A stretch of 64,000 bases of DNA from Asterias rubens (GCF_902459465.1 NW_022985696.1:490963-554962); one strand, 5' to 3'; positions 33,123-45,014 are shown, counted from the first letter of the stretch. Notes: generated by a model from the sequence alone, not told the origin. Numbers and translations are program-made.

Positions 33123-33493
33123 ACAAAGGCAGTGGACACTACTGGTAATAACTCGAAATAATTATTGGCATAAAACCTTATGGGGAGAAGTTGATGGTAT
33201 AAAACATTGTGTGAAGTGCCATAGTTATAGAGAAAGACGTAATTTTCCACAAATTTGATTTCGAGACCTCATACACTGTATTTAGAAATTGAGGTCTCGA
33301 AATCAACCATCTAAACGCACACAACTTCGTGTGACAAGGGTGTTTTTTTCTTTCATTATTATCTTGGAAGTTCGATGACTAATTGAGCTCAAATTTTCAC
33401 AAGTTTGTTATTTTATGCTTGTGTTGTATGTTGAGATACACCAACTGTGAAGGCTAGTCTTTGACAATTACCAATAGTGTCCACTGCCTTTAA
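33123..33493. mobile_element. MITE family 1, near full length
   Basis: ACAAAGGCAGTGGACACTAC to GTGTCCACTGCCTTTAA; the left TTAA is mutated. It starts 51 bp from the Rab11-FIP exon acceptor at 33,072. Confidence 0.85.
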
Positions 33494-33661
33494 GAAGGTT
33501 ATTTTATGCATATGTTGAGATACACTAACTGTGAAGGCTAGTCTTTGACAATTACCAATAGTGTCCACTGCCTTTAAGAAGGTTATTTTATGCATATGTT
33601 GAGATACACCAACTGTGAAGGCTAGTCTTTGACAATTACCAATAGTGTCCACTGCCTTTAA
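33410..33661. repeat. Right end of a family 1 MITE present three times (84-bp period)
   Basis: The segment TTATTTTATGC...CCACTGCCTTTAAGAAGG occurs at about 33,410, 33,494 and 33,578, each closing with the MITE terminal repeat. Confidence 0.9.
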
Positions 33662-33666
33662 CATGT

Positions 33667-34052
33667 TTAAAGGAACATTATTGAATTGGTTTTTGCTAAC
33701 AAAACATTTGCTTGCAGTGTAAGCACTTTATGTAATCCATTGTATATATAAACTGAAAAACCTGTAGAAATTTGATATCGATCGGCCATCTGGGTCACGA
33801 GAGAATAGTGAAGAACTGATTACAAATTTTGCATTGCATCAATGCCAAAATAAAAACGAATAAAAAGCTCCATGAGCGATAAACTCCAAACGCGAAGTTA
33901 GATTATTTATTTCTCTTCAAATATGACATTTCAGACAGAAATATTTCAAGGGATGTTTTCAACTACATGTATCATCATCAGTAGACCGTATAAGTTCATA
34001 TCTGTGATCTTCACGATTTTTGTTTCTTACCAATTCGGTAATGTTCCTTTAA
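33667..34052. mobile_element. MITE family 4 relative (TTAAAGGAACATTATTGAAT ends)
   Basis: TTAA at both ends; AAGGAACATTATTGAATTGG and CCAATTCGGTAATGTTCCTT are inverted ends. The interior is unlike family 4. Confidence 0.75.
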
Positions 34053-34699
34053 TATTAATATCAATAATAATTGTGAGAGCTTTACATCTTGCTTTTTCAC
34101 AGAGCTTGCACAACATGGCAACTGGGGGCGCTTTCCTGCATAAGGATTAGTCTTGGCCCAAGATGTCAATGATTGGTACTGTTATTAATTATCTTCTAAA
34201 TCACAATATTCTTCATTCCAAACCAACCGCGCACACGCTCGCGCTTAGTAATTTGCTCGCGCTTTGCAGTTGGTTTAGGGTGGATCACTACATTATCAAA
34301 ACAAAATTGTTTTTGTAAATTAAATTTTATTAACAAACCATAAGAAATATGTAGCTTAGCCCAGACTTAACACTACCATGTGCCGTTTATAAATTTTTGA
34401 TGTATATTTAATGAGTTGACGGCACGAAAATGAGTTGACGGCAAGTAGTAGGACCGCTATAAAGCTCTTACAATTCACAATCTTCATTCCATTTTGGGTT
34501 TGGAGACTTGTCAGCGACCGATGTGATGAACCGCTCTCTGCCGCTAGTCATCTTTACGAAGGGGCTGCTGCACGAACCATCTGCACCTTTGTCCCTGAGT
34601 CGTCTTGCCTGGTGGACTAATAAATAATATTTGGCCGTTATTAAAGGATTGGTAAGATTTGAAACTTTGCATGGTGAAAATACGATATGGAAAGTTTTT

Positions 34700-35006
34700 T
34701 TTATTTTATTTTTTTATGCAAGTAGCCAGACACACAAGGCCTGAAGACCACTTGTGTGGGCTACAATTATTTTTGTCCAGAGGCCTATGCCACCTAGTAC
34801 TCCTAGGGCTGAAACAGGGTTACCCGTTTTACAGACGATACGGATGTAGGCTTGGGTATCATCAGTCCGAAGCCTGGCCGGTAGAGCAGAAAGCGCTACC
34901 TTCCCAATTTTATGTAGCAAGTGTCATGACCGGGACTCGAACCCACACTCCGCTGATCAAACACCAGAGCTTGAATCCAGTGCTCTTAACCGCTCGGCCA
35001 TGACAC
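34700..35006 (-). mobile_element. SINE with tRNA-Leu-like head, second copy
   Basis: Minus-strand ATGGCCGAGCGGTTAAGAGC and GTGGGTTCGAGTCCCGGTC at 34,925-35,006. The body CAGACACACAAGGCCTGAAG is about 90% like 21,860-22,085. Confidence 0.75.
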
Positions 35007-35139
35007 GCCACAAATCAAAACGCCGAGTTGATACTGATCAAAACGTTGAGTTGAAACCAACGGTTCTTTTCAGAACCACCCCAACTCATTAGAGATAGTG
35101 TAGTCATTACATGGTGTTACCGCAAACCTTTCTATACTT

Positions 35140-35700
35140 AAGGATTGGGGTAGTTTTTGTAACACAAAACACAATGTCCAAAGATTAACATTAAAGACCA
35201 TGAAGACAATGGACAGTGGACACTATTGGTAATTGTCAAAGACTAGCCTTCACAGTTAGTGTATCTAAACATGATGCATATAATAACAAACCTGTGAAAA
35301 TTTGAGCTCAATCGTTCGTTGAAGTTGCGAGATAACAATGAAAGAAAAAACACCCTTGTCACACGAAGTTGTGTGCTTTCAGATGCTTGATTTCAGAACC
35401 TTAAATTCTAAATCTGAGGTCTCAAAATCAAATTACCTCTTTCTCGAAAACTATGTTACTTCAGAGGGAGCCAATTCTCACCAAGTTTTATACTATCAAT
35501 CTCTCCCCATTACTTGTTACCAAAAGGTTTTATGCTGATAACTATTTTGAGCAATTACCAATAGTGTCCACTGCCTTTAAACTTACATCGTTTGAAGATA
35601 ATGATAGTAGAAACTGAACCTTACAAAATTAGTTGCTGAGGTGGTAAAGTTTATAAGAAATGAGTAAAACAATGTCATGACAATTTTACAGTACATTTCC
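35140..35700. mobile_element. MITE family 3 copy split by a nested family 1 MITE
   Basis: Left piece GGGTAGTTTTTGTAACACAA to AAGATTAACA at 35,190; right piece resumes ACTTACATCGTTTGAAGATA at 35,581, the same homologous position as at 30,611. Confidence 0.85.
35191..35580. mobile_element. MITE family 1, full length, nested in family 3
   Basis: TTAA-bounded. The left end carries a short extra ATGAAGACAATGGACAGTGG before ACTATTGGTAATTG; the right end is GTGTCCACTGCCTTTAA. Confidence 0.85.
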
Positions 35701-35755
35701 AAATTAAGAAGTGGCGGTCAGATTCAGCAAGTTTTGTTCCTGTTTGGTTACTTAC

Positions 35756-35891
35756 CAACAAGGCGACAAATTTGTTCCCTTTCCTCTGACGACATAATTG
35801 AAGACAAGGTGAAACATGCAGCAGTGAATTAAGTTTTGAAAACAGTCTTCGTCGTCAAATACTCATGTGAGTGTTGGGGGCATCCATTCTG
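35756..35891 (-). CDS. Possible 5' exon with start codon (MSSEEREQICRLV), gene uncertain
   Basis: A pyrimidine-rich acceptor (TTTCTTTCCAG, exon from 35,891), an in-frame TAA, then an ATG at 35,795 opening a 13-codon frame that ends at a good donor (GTTG then GTAAGT at 35,756). It lies 2.7 kb upstream of the first recognised Rab11-FIP exon on the same strand. It ends in phase 1 whereas that exon needs a phase 2 partner, so at least one further exon would be required to join them. It has no C2 similarity that I can see. Confidence 0.3.
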
Positions 35892-35956
35892 CTGGAAAGA
35901 AACAAAAAAGTTCTAATTTGCTTTTTAAGAACACAAGTAACAAGTAGTACTGCATT

Positions 35957-36052
35957 AAAATGTAGTGGACACTATTGGTCAAAATAATTATTAGCATAAA
36001 AATATACTTGGTTACGAGGAATGGGGAGCTATTGATAGTATACAAATATTGA
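35957..36052. mobile_element. MITE family 1, left fragment
   Basis: TGTAGTGGACACTATTGGTC to GAGCTATTGATAGTATAC, no right half. Confidence 0.7.
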
Positions 36053-36231
36053 CTGCTTCGAGTGCTACGATTAAAACTGATCCCCGGAGCGTTCTATTTT
36101 CCTAAAGACAACAAGGCGGATATTTCCATTCGTTACTAAACTCGGGGTAAAAAAACACTCAATTTACAATTAAAAATAATTTTTTTTTAGAAGTTTTTAA
36201 GTGATTTAGGTGCATATGACTCTTGTGCATT

Positions 36232-36612
36232 TTAAAGACAGCGGACACTTGGTAATTGTCAAAACCAGTCTTCTCACCTGGTGTATCTCAACATATGCAT
36301 AAAATAACAAACCTGTGAAAAATTTCAGCTCAATTGGTCGTCAAAGTTGCGAGATAATAATGAAAGAAAAAATAACCTTGTCACACGAAGTTGTGTGCTT
36401 TCAGATGGTTGATTTCGAGACCTCATCTAATTTTGAGGTTTCGAAATCAAATTCGTGGAAAATTACTTCTTTCTCGAAAACTACGTTACTTCAGAGGGAG
36501 CCATTTCTCACAGTGTTTTATACTATCAACCTCTCCCCATTACTTGTTATCAAGTAAGGTTTTATGCTTATAAATATTTTGAGTGATTACCAATAGTGTC
36601 CACTGCCTTTAA
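36232..36612. mobile_element. MITE family 1, full length
   Basis: TTAAAGACAGCGGACACTTG to GTGTCCACTGCCTTTAA; central hairpin slightly shortened (GACCTCATCTAATTTTGAGG). Confidence 0.85.
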
Positions 36613-38880
36613 CGGTTGACTTGACTATGTACAAATGATCTGTTAAAGTGCATTCATAAATACCCCAGACAGTTTCGCTACTCCTGTTGGTTGAGAGCAT
36701 GTCACATGGTGGTGTTTAAACAGCTGATAAAGATACAGCTAGAGCTGTTTAAGACCAGCTGGCTTTGCATGTTGGGCGCACAAGCTCATGTACTTGAACT
36801 TTTAAGCTTGTGTACTTTTTACGCGCACGTGCTACGTAGTTCACGAAAAGTACCCAAGCTTATTCACATAAAACAGCTGTGATTTGTATTCGTGCCCTCA
36901 CGGGCCCACAGCTCGGCAGGCCGATGACGCCATTGTCCAAGATGGCTGCGCCGTGCACGAATCGATGAAATTAGAGTCGGCGAAAGGTAGCAAAGTTATC
37001 GTTAACATTTTCTTTTAAAATTTGTATTTGTTTCCCTTTCAATACACACAAGCAAGCTAAGAGTTAGGTGAACACGCTCAGCTGGTTTATACTGCCGGGT
37101 GGCTCGTAGATAAGGCGCCAGAATTTTTTTATTTCTTAGCTGCATGAGGAAATGATGTGGACGTGAGGCTAAGGATTCAGCTATCCTTGGCCACACAAGT
37201 GGGGCTAGGGAGGGGTCGTGAGCTGTCGGTTAGTGCATGAGTGCATGAGTGCGACCGTCCGTATTTATCCGGCAGGAGACAAACTTTGGCCTTGGATTGG
37301 ATTGTATGCAATCTCAATTCATTCATTGTCAATCTGTGGTCCATCCCATTCATGCTTTACGAAAAACTACAACTACCTGACTACCATTAACAGAAAACGA
37401 CACATAATAATTGTATCAGATTTACCTCTCTTGAGTTTGCTACTGTTGGTCTTCTTGCTGGGTTGTTGGTGTGTGATGGGCAGTGTGTGTTGTTTCTCAT
37501 ACAAAACAAAAACAATGTGAAAGGTCAGGCTTTCATCACTATGTCGAGTGAGGGCGCACTAAACATTTTTATTCCACCACTCGATGGTGGTGAGTCAGGG
37601 CGCGACACTCCCTTTTCACAATGATTTCTATCATAATTAATTATTATTTTTCAGTATAGACCATGTGAATTTCTGGTATTAGGTATTCTGGCAGGCAGGC
37701 AGGCAATATGGTCCGATGGGAAAGTTTAAATATTTGTGTCATACTTTCCCCATAAATCCAAGAGTTATGCATGAGTAAAAGCTGGACCAGTTTTGAGATG
37801 TGCCCGCCCCCTTTCATCATGCCAAAACATTAGACAGTGCAATCTCCATAATAAGAGGCTGTGTACAAAATGTGCCTGCAGGAAGTCCAGTCTCTGTTTG
37901 TGGCTCTGTAAACATGTGATGTCACGGGTCATATCGTCTGTAAACAATGGTGGCTTTACCTGCAGGTAGCCTCTTTAGGCCCACCCCTTAAAAAAAAACA
38001 AAAAAAACAAAAAAAACATGACCCCCCACCCGCCCCCACAAACTAGCAAACCCAAAATAGACATTATTTTTCACTATAGAAAATTATGGCTAGTCGGGAT
38101 AGCGAATGGGGAATTTCAGGACGCTTGGTGTCGGCAGACTTTACTATAGGTAAAATGCATTGTTCTCGGTAATGTGCGCATGCTCAGAACTACGCAAACC
38201 ACGGAAAATTACCTGGTAAGTCTGCTGCCACCTAGCGCCTAAAAGTCCCCATTGTACTGTGCTACTGACAATGTCCGCCGCAATTTTATAAAATTAATAG
38301 CATTAATTGATTCACATAAGGAGCATGATTATTTAGAAATAGTCTTGTCCAACGTGGTACTGCATTGGAATAGTCTCAGTGATTCACTAAAATCTGTACT
38401 TACTTTCGCAAACAAATTAAAAGCAATAGATGTTAAATTTGCATCGGGGATAAAGAATATTAATATGTGATTTTTACCCATAAAAATGGGTTAATTAATA
38501 AATTAAAAGCAGGTCTTAATTCTCAGTTAAGAACGAAAAGTTATGATATATTTTCCGGATGTTGTTTTGTCTTTGTACCCATACATGTACATGTTAAAAA
38601 AAAAAAGTAAATTACTGTTGTGATAGTCTGTTGGTGTGTTTGATTGTTTGTTCGTTTTTTGTCTGTCCGTAGGTACGGGAACGAAAGCCTTGCTTCACCA
38701 TATTCCTAGATGTTGTCCTGTTTGTCATTATTTACTCAACTTCCGTGTAAATTGTTATTGTCTCGACTACATCTGTGGTTTGCCATTCAAATCAGGCCAA
38801 TTAATTTTCATTATGACGTAATTTTGACGGAAAGAGCCAATTTGGATGGAAAAGGGAAAACAATATTGCAATGTCGTTTG
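36613..38880. other. No supported gene
   Basis: Unique-looking sequence. Short open frames (37,002-37,196 minus; 37,218-37,520 plus; 38,252-38,470 plus) lack splice or family support. The last ends in GATGTTAAATTTGCATCGGG, which also begins the SINE at 1,140. A CAAGATGGCTGCGCC (YY1-like) motif at about 36,939 might mark a promoter. Confidence 0.5.
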
Positions 38881-38889
38881 GGAAAAAAC

Positions 38890-39517
38890 AATCGCCACCT
38901 GGGTCAGCCCACAGTGCCCTGCTTGTGGAGTGGGTCACTTGGGGTGGCCCGAGGTGCATGACGTCACCACGAGAGGGCGAGTGTGATCGTTCGGTTAGCT
39001 CTTGTCAGGGGCTCACCCGAGTGAGCACCGCGGGGTGGACCCTAGCCTTTAGTCAAGGTGCACGCGGCACACCGGATAGCACGCACAGCCCCAAAAATGT
39101 AACGCACGAAAAAAGACTATCACAGTGAGCGGCGAAGCCGCGAAGCGCCTTTACTAACTCGTTTTGGGGGCCTTATGTTTTTCTTTACATTTGCCAACGA
39201 GTTTGGTGAGAGAAAATGTAACGAATTTGCATCGAACGTTTTTGTGTCGTCATGCAAATAATTGTATCTTCTTATTGGCCAGCAACTCACCACGCTAATG
39301 CATTATGCATTACATTTTCTCCCACCAAAATCGTTGGCAAATGTAAAGAAAAACATAAGGCCCCAAAACGAGTTGGTAAAGGTGCTTGCTTCGCCGTTTG
39401 CGGCGATAGTCTTTTTTCGTGCGTTACATTTTTGGGGTTGTGCGTGCCATCCGGTGTGCCGCGTGCGCCTTGACTAAAGGCTATAGGTCGACCAGGGAAG
39501 CTTATCGAACGCACCCA
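38890..39517. mobile_element. MITE family 5 copy split by another inverted-repeat element
   Basis: GGTCAGCCCACAGTGCCCTG to GGGGTGGACCCTAGCC on the left and AGGGAAGCTTATCGAACGCA on the right, separated by the insertion at 39,045-39,486. Confidence 0.75.
39045..39486. mobile_element. Long inverted-repeat element nested in a family 5 MITE
   Basis: CCTTTAGTCAAGGTGCACGC on the left and GCGTGCGCCTTGACTAAAGG on the right. About 150-bp arms include CCCCAAAAATGTAACGCACG and CTTTACATTTGCCAACGAG with their mirrors. Confidence 0.85.
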
Positions 39518-39775
39518 TTAATAAAATCGGACCATGCCTTCTGTTTCCGTTCAAGTCGATTTATGATGTTCACTGGTCGTTCATCGGCTGCAATTTGTAC
39601 TATAATTATTGTACTATTTGTCAGAGTCGATTGTCGATAATTTGTTTTTAATTGTTTTATTGTTACTTTTCTCGATCTGACATAGTGTAAATTCCTCAAA
39701 CCTGCGGTTTGTAAATATTTCGCGCAGTGCCGCATTTCTGTCACGTCATACGCGTCGACTGCGCGGGAAACGCCC

Positions 39776-40934
39776 TGTTAAGCTATGTTATGTAGGCACA
39801 CTTTGCGTGCCACCCTTAGTTAACTATGGTCATGGTAATTAAGAACCCCCCCCTTCCCTTTTTGGCAAATGCCTTTGTATTTTTGCATTGAAACAGTTGG
39901 ATAAAGGAACGTTAATGTGGAGTGTGAGAATGTGTTGTAAAATTAAAAAGCAATGTGAGCTTGAGGAGAGAGGACGTGTTGAATGTGAATGTTAGGGTTG
40001 CCGACCAAACCAGCAGGCGAGTGGATACAGCCACCGTATCGGTATTGGGCCGGTCAGCCAAAGTTATGGCCGAGAGCCACCTTCGTGTACGTCAGAGTTG
40101 ACCAATCTCTACAGCAACGGCAGTGTGACGCCAGAAGACTCCTCTCCAATTAATTACCGTAAGTTGAGTAGTTTTAACGAAAGTTGAGAACTAAAATGTG
40201 TTTTGATAAGTGTATTATTTACTTGGAAATGTCGAAACGGCTACGAAGTTTTACAAGGGTACGATGATGAACTGGTTTATTAATATGATTCAAGTGTTTG
40301 ATGATTTAGTCAATTAATTTGTCGTGCTAACAGTTTCAGTGATAGGGATAATTTCCCTCAAAAACCTTTAAGTTTAGACGTGATGAAAAACATCAACGAA
40401 AGTGTTTGAAGTGGTTAACGAAATGATGTTGTATCAAGAATGTATTTATCTGATGTGCTTTTGATAGGGAAAACCCAGTATTAGACAGTTTGGTTAATTT
40501 CGTTTATAGATGACCAATTAACCCCTGGAATCAGCTACCCCTCTCACCGTACCCCAAGTCTGGATCGCAAGGACGACCACGGCAGGGACACAGAGTGTGG
40601 CGCTAATTGGGATTCACCCGCAAGACGGAGGTCCGCCGCCGGTGAAGGTTTTTAACGACGCAACGATTATTTTGAACATTGTTAATTGATGAAAGCTTAA
40701 GTTGTTCCAGTTCCAGTGTTGAAACTTAAGGCTTGGGGCCAGATTGGCAGAACCCGATTCATAGATTATTTATTTGTTTTACGTTGCCTATAAGTTGAGA
40801 AGTGACGCACAAAAAAAAGACGATTATACATTAATTTATTTATTGTAACTGTTGTGCGAGGAGTACAAGAACCATTCTGTAAAGCATATTATTTATAAGT
40901 TTATTTGATGTTGTGAGCTAATACAACCAATAGT
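39776..40934 (+). mobile_element. Possible retrotransposon LTR
   Basis: Begins TGTTAAGCTATGTTATGTAG and ends CTAATACAACCA, giving the usual TG..CA limits. It is followed by TACTGGCGACCCGAAAGTCC, which resembles the start of the internal region / primer-binding area of some LTR elements. No second LTR and no gag-pol are in the window, so it would be a truncated copy. Confidence 0.35.
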
Positions 40935-41040
40935 TACTGGCGACCCGAAAGTCCGGAAGCCATCATTTCAGTTTATACCTTGATTATGTTGTAAATATTG
41001 TAAATACCCTAAAGATTTATTTTATAAGCATATTATTTAC

Positions 41041-41359
41041 AAATAACTTACAGAGTTTACAGAAGGTAATAGTGAAAGACTTCTCTTGAAATATTATTCC
41101 ATGAAATGCTTTACTTTTTAGAAACATTAAACAAAATTATCAATTCTCGACAGCGAGAATTACGGATTTATTTTAAACACATGTCATGACACGGCGAAAC
41201 GTGCGGAAACAAGGGTGGGTTTTCCCTTTATTTTCTCCTGACTCCGATGACCGATTGAGACTAAATTTTCACAGGTTTGTTATCATATAATTAGGTTGTG
41301 ATACACGAAGTGTGGGCCTTTGGACAATACTGTTTACCGGAAGTGTCAAATGGCTTTAA
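41041..41359. mobile_element. MITE family 2, left end missing
   Basis: ACAAATAACTTACAGAGTTT, AATTCTCGACAGCGAGAATT and right end AAGTGTCAAATGGCTTTAA. Confidence 0.8.
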
Positions 41360-41510
41360 ACTGTTTCTTTCTATACCCAGTACCTGTTACTTTTGTTATG
41401 GCATATTTGATGGCCTTTAAGAACATCTGTGATATTTGGCAACACATGCAAGCCTGTTTCACAATGTGTATTGTTAATGTACATTGTGTCCTTAATGTGT
41501 TAACCCTTCA

Positions 41511-41870
41511 AACCCAAAATAGTCATTAGCATAAAACCCCATTTGGTGACGAGTAATGGAGAGAGGTTGATGGTATAAAACATTGCGAGAAACGGCTCAT
41601 TATGAAGTGACATAGTTTTCGAGCGAAGTAATTTTCCATGAATTTGATTTCGAGACCTCAGATTTATGTTTTGAGTCTCGAAATCAACCATCTAAACACA
41701 CACAACTTCGTGTGACAAGGATGTTTTGTCTGTCATTATTATCTTGCAACTTCGACGAGCGATTGAGCTCAATTTTTCACAGGATTGTTACTTTGTGCAT
41801 AATTATGTTGAGATACACCAAGTGAGAAGACTGGTCTTTGACAATTACCAATAGTGTCCAGTGTCTTTAA
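41511..41870. mobile_element. MITE family 1, left end missing, abutting a transporter-like exon
   Basis: AGTCATTAGCATAAAACCCC to CCAATAGTGTCCAGTGTCTTTAA. Confidence 0.85.
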
Positions 41871-42022
41871 CGGGCATCCTAGCTACGCCACTAAAGGAGA
41901 GATTTGGCGCCAGGACTGTGGTGACAGTGAGTGGATTAGTTGCTGGTATCTCCCTGATAACTGCGTCATTCCTACCAATCACCTTCATCCTTACCTCGTC
42001 AAGTTTGCTCTTTCTGAACAGA
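41871..42022 (+). pseudogene. Exon fragment of an MFS / monocarboxylate transporter-like protein
   Basis: A plus-strand frame reads TGILATPLKERFGARTVV then TVSGLVAGISLITASFLP, a short loop with R-F-G-x-R between hydrophobic segments. This resembles the TM2-TM3 region of SLC16-type transporters. It begins exactly where a MITE ends (TTAA at 41,867-41,870), so its 5' side is cut by the insertion. The frame runs on to 42,060, where AG/GTAGG can be spliced in frame to an acceptor at about 42,194, ending in an unremarkable tail with a stop. No other transporter exon is visible nearby. Confidence 0.4.
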
Positions 42023-42299
42023 TGTCTTAACTACAAAAACCACGACCTTGAGTCCAGGTAGGTCACTAACCCCTGTGCCCCACCTCAGTATTCAACTACA
42101 CAACGAACTTCTTACGGCCAGGCTCTGTTGAAAGTTCAGTCATGACTAATATTGGCATAACATTAATAATAAGTTTTTTTTTTTTTTTTACAGGAGTACG
42201 ACGAACAATTTTATGAATGTTGGTGACCAATTCACAATGTTAATGGAGGACTTACAATGCTTTGCTATCAAAGTGTTTATGTTATGGATTTTGTGGTTA

Positions 42300-44740
42300 G
42301 TTTAATATTTTAATATAGCAGAGACGAGATTCTCCTTTCGAACCGTAACATTTAATTCAATCGTTGTGCTTTGGTCACTATGAAGTTCAGAAGCTTTACA
42401 AAAACGTTTTGATTCTGGGTCCAGATGAGTCGTCTTCATCAAAATGTTGTCAGAACAAAAATATCATGGCTGAATCAAATGCTGCTTGGGCTGTGTGTGT
42501 TTGAATGGAAGTTGTAATTCAAAGGAAACCATTTTGTTTCGAGCCATTTAGCCATGGCAGAGAGCTTGATATCAGAAGTATGTAATCCTAAGTATTCAGT
42601 GAATACTTTCCTGTTGAAGAATAAGTTTACTCATACGGAATCCAGAAGATGCTTTTGCTGAGTGCTTCTACTCGGATGTTTATGCTTTTACTTTTTGCTA
42701 GCACTTGTTAGTAATTACTCCTTTTTATTCATAGGACCCAATGTTTCAATTTATTTATCCTCATCAGACGGCCTTCCACTCCATTCAACATATTTTGTAT
42801 AGACTTTCCGCTTTACGTCACCTCAAATTAAAACGCAGTTCAAAAAATAACAATTGTTCTGCATGGCGAACAGCACGCGAGATCGCTTTGAAATTAGTTG
42901 GGTTAAATTTGCGTAGCGCCCTCTGTCGGTTTTACATTTGTATTTGTATTGAGCGGTATACAAGTGTCTAAATGGAATAGTGCAGATGAACCAGTGTTGA
43001 TTTGGATTGTGGTTTAGTGAGTGACGTCATACAATCTCATCGAGTGTGTAACTCTGCCTGTCCAAACTACCTTCAATTTCTTTAATTATTGATGGCGGTA
43101 AATCTTGTCGTTGCCTATTATTTTGGTAAATAATATAAATGTTGTCGAATTATTTGCGCAGTTTTGAACTCAAGCTTTTAAATACCAACAGTTTGGTCAG
43201 CAACTGTTGTTTATACCCAAACATTGTAACAGAGAGGATCATTTATCTTCAATGTAATTTGGTCAGGTTAATGGTAAATGGTTGTTTAGGTCGAAAGTGC
43301 AAGAATACCAATATTAGGTTCCCATAATTATTTTCATTTTCAGCCAAATGTTGTAAATCAAGAAATGTGTAATTAAGTTATTCATCATAGTTTGCAATAA
43401 GGGAATTACAGAGTGACTATCGTTCATAAGTTCGTTGGTAGGATACAGACATTTACTTGCTAGTGTGGTCCTTTACCAATAAACAGTTTTCAGCAAGAAA
43501 GAAGTACTACTTTTAAGACTAGCAGTTGATGTTACATCTTTTATTAATGTCCTCTTTCTACAACAAAACATAGCAATAGTTCGACATTTTACCAGTGGAG
43601 CTAAAAGTAATTTATTTAATCCCTCCTTTAAGATAACATGTGAATACATGTTCACTGAAATTTTCTTTTTTTTAGTGACCCATCGGATAAAAAAAACATT
43701 GGGTACTAAATCTAGTTTAAAGTTGCTAAGGTTTAAACGTTGTATTTGTGGACGATTTAACACAATTCTTTAGTTTTACACAACCCGGGACTTTAACTGC
43801 AGGTTTATCAATGGTTAGTGCTAACCAGTAAGTTTAAAAGTATTAGTTATTAGTTATTAGTATAGTCAGTGAAAATTAAGTTTTTCATTAAAAAAGCATT
43901 TTAGAGCAAAATTTCAACGAAAGCCCCCCAAAAATGTTTTTTTTTGCCCTCTTAACTGTTGGTATTTTTGTTCCGAAGCTAAACAATTGAACGTTATTTT
44001 GTAAGATTTCTCTATAGTATAATTCGTGGATTTGCAAACCTCAATAATGGTGAAGGTCTGTTTGACATCAATTTCTTTTTTAAATTACTCTCCTTCAGTA
44101 CGATTTTTTATTTGTTTTATCTCACATTTTAGACACCCCTTTGATTTTAACAAAGGCGTATTCTTCTTAGATTTTAGTAATGGGTTTGGTTTAACAAACA
44201 GTTTGTTATAATAGTAATAGACCCCAGCAATGCACAAGACAGAATATGAATTTAAATTTTGAACAAGATACTACATACTGTACATACAATACCACTAAAC
44301 ATCAATAATACCGATAGACTGTGTAAGTCGACTTCGAGAGAATTTGAAATTTCTGAAATCTCGAAAAAAAGCTACAGCTTGTATTATGAACTGCTTGTGT
44401 AATTGTAGAGTTCTGCTATAATAAAATTCCTCCATTGAATAGGGTCTATCGTAATAAGAACACATTAATTTTATCAACCATTATTTTTAACAATATTATT
44501 CGTTGTAAGTTTTAAAGAGAAATAATTCCACAATTTAGTTTTGAGTATTGAACAGTGAAACCAACGTTTCTTTTCAGAACCACCAAAACTCATTTAGAGA
44601 TTATCATTACATGGTATGGCAACAGTGATGTGACCAACGCATTAAACTTATACGAACTTGCATTTAGGCGTAATTTTCATAGCTTTTGACTCACAGGTAC
44701 CCGAAAGCTCAATAGTGACCTTTTCATCGTGAGACTTACA
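42300..44740. other. AT-rich sequence, nothing recognised
   Basis: Short frames on both strands only; no splice-consistent exon, RNA gene or repeat that I could identify. Confidence 0.5.
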
Positions 44741-44747
44741 CAGTATA

Positions 44748-45014
44748 CACTCTAAAAACTCCCGGGTCAGAAATAACTTGGATTTGGGTCCCAGGGGGCT
44801 AGACCCATTTCTGGGTCTGTTTAACCCGGAATCCGTGTCAATGTGACCCGGATTCTGTATCATTGTGACCAGAAATTTGGTTAAATGCGGGGATTTTGAC
44901 TCGGATTCCGGGACTCGTTGACAGGGATTCAGAGTCAAAGTGACCCAGAAATGGGCATGGCCCACTGGGACCAAAATCCGGATCAATTCTGACCCGGGAG
45001 TTTTAAGAGTGTAA
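44748..45014. mobile_element. MITE with ACTCTAAAAACTCCCGGGTC ends
   Basis: Left ACACTCTAAAAACTCCCGGG and right CCCGGGAGTTTTAAGAGTGT are inverted. The interior carries many GACCC(G/A)GA(A/T)T motifs in both directions. Confidence 0.8.

Noticed and set aside
36930-36960. Promoter with YY1-like CAAGATGGCTGCGCC
   Set aside because: The motif is good, but the ATG in it opens only eight codons and no gene start could be attached; left as a remark.
37218-37520. 100-codon plus-strand frame with a hydrophobic end
   Set aside because: Hydrophobicity comes from a T-rich tract; no start context, splice sites or family match.
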